Shown: positions 63,401 through 64,000 of the stretch, in pieces
Position numbering within the stretch: the stretch's first letter is position 1
Layout of the letters: every line of letters starts with the position of its first letter
Source: Ustulina deusta
Taxonomy: Eukaryota; Ascomycota; Sordariomycetes; Xylariales; Xylariaceae
Assembly (NCBI GenBank): GCA_023159155.1
Contig: JAJNNX010000058.1
Coordinates: 1-64,000, forward strand
Direction: 5' to 3'
DNA: 64,000 bases
Program-made: the position numbers and the translations under genes
The notes under the pieces: generated by a model
What the model was told of the DNA's origin: nothing
The model's database searches: none
What the model saw: only the letters and a program-made list of their open reading frames with translations

Positions 63401-63736
63401 AACTGTGACCAACAAGCTCGTGCCCTCGACCTGGCGCATGTGGGTGATGCGCCCCGTTTCGTGTGCCTGGAAGCTCCGGACGACTTTCCAGCTAGGGCCA
63501 ATTATGCGCACGTATCCATTGTCGCTGCCAAGGAAAAGGCTTTCGGAGCCGGAGCACACGCTGGAGATTTCGTTATTCTCGAAGAACGATCGCGTCTCGT
63601 CGTCGCCGAGCTTGACCTGGCTGACTTCGAAGAAGTCGAATGCTTTCCACTACAGATCACATAAATCAGCTACAGATCAAGTCCAGCTGCCCATTCACAA
63701 CCTTATCGAGATAGGACATACCAAAAGCAAAGCCAT
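60467..63736 (-). CDS. VPS11: Vps11/Pep5, HOPS and CORVET tethering complex subunit
   Basis: Seven exons: 63722-63736, 63398-63649, 63222-63341, 62532-63167, 62250-62483, 61864-62199 and 60467-61813; 2940 nt, 979 residues. The first exon encodes only MALLL and splices to WKAFDFFEVSQV, the usual Vps11 start. Introns are 48-72 bp. The N-terminal half forms a beta-propeller (FENNEISSVCSGSESLFLGSDNGYV, DLSQLAVGFANGAVTIIRG). The middle is an alpha-solenoid with a clathrin-type repeat (RYGDYLYQKGDYDSAMAQYI, LEELHEHHKATADHTTLLLNCYAKL). A coiled coil precedes a C-terminal RING-H2 (CPGC, FLCKHSFHQRC, CPVC). It acts at endosome and vacuole membranes in tethering before fusion. The gene is intact and of normal length. 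Confidence 0.92.
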
Positions 63737-64000
63737 TGTGCGTGCTCAAGTTTGCGCGACAGCTATATCAACATAGTGGGAGTTCTGCTCCTTCATGGAT
63801 GCCTGCAATAGGAAATAGGAGCTTCGACGTCACAGCACCGTGCTAAGTTGCAAATGGACTAGATTAGGTTTGGTACAGACAGCATTGTGGCGGTGTAGGC
63901 GAGCTTGTGGCTTGGCCTTTCTTCCATGTGCACTGTCAAGCTACCCGCCCGGGCATCTGGGCTGAGGCATGGGAAAACAGGCAATCCAAGATCTCCTCGA
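63737..64000. other. Upstream region of VPS11
   Basis: 264 bp to the window end; presumably the VPS11 promoter. No other gene seen. Confidence 0.35.

Overview
This window comes from the nuclear genome of a filamentous ascomycete (Pezizomycotina, probably Sordariomycetes). The evidence is short GT-AG introns of about 48-160 bp with CTAAC/CTGAC-type branch sites, and a gene set of HET-domain, Get5, cofilin, Hsp60, amadoriase-type oxidase, S28 peptidase, lipoate ligase and Vps11 homologues. The first 15.4 kb is an extremely AT-rich block that looks like DNA degraded by repeat-induced point mutation (RIP). The species cannot be named from the sequence alone.

Layout. 1-15.47 kb: RIP-type AT block with no intact gene. 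It holds two copies of a ~370 bp LTR-like repeat (one almost undamaged, one heavily C-to-T/G-to-A mutated), a ~1.09 kb element with ~240 bp terminal inverted repeats, and a truncated second copy of that element. 15.5-19 kb: transition zone with a degraded tRNA-like sequence and a fragment of a LINE (non-LTR retrotransposon) endonuclease. 19-24 kb: a PD-(D/E)XK nuclease-like protein and a SET-domain protein. 24-26.9 kb: gene-free, with a diverged pyrimidine-rich tandem duplication. 26.9-29.2 kb: a large HET-domain (heterokaryon incompatibility) gene. 29.4-38.2 kb: mostly housekeeping genes: a shortened Nop2-like nucleolar protein divergent from Get5, then cofilin, mitochondrial Hsp60 and a short-chain dehydrogenase. 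38-50.9 kb: accessory and decaying DNA with a P450 stump, a protein with two retropepsin-like domains, a transcription-factor-like tail, an amadoriase-like oxidase with a peroxisomal signal, a broken P5C dehydrogenase and a fungal orphan with an apparent frameshift. 51-64 kb: a membrane protein, a secreted S28 peptidase, a broken chorismate synthase, lipoate-protein ligase and Vps11.

Exon structures were built by eye from splice motifs, reading-frame continuity and recalled family alignments. Where lengths are given, exon sums are divisible by three. The most notable features are: (i) near-complete housekeeping-type genes (P5C dehydrogenase, chorismate synthase) carrying stop codons explicable as C-to-T changes plus frameshifts, interleaved with intact genes; (ii) a Nop2-like ORF that keeps the N-terminal and C-terminal tails but has no methyltransferase domain; (iii) a protein with two degenerate retropepsin domains and no other retroelement parts; (iv) a near-pristine LTR-like island inside heavily degraded DNA.
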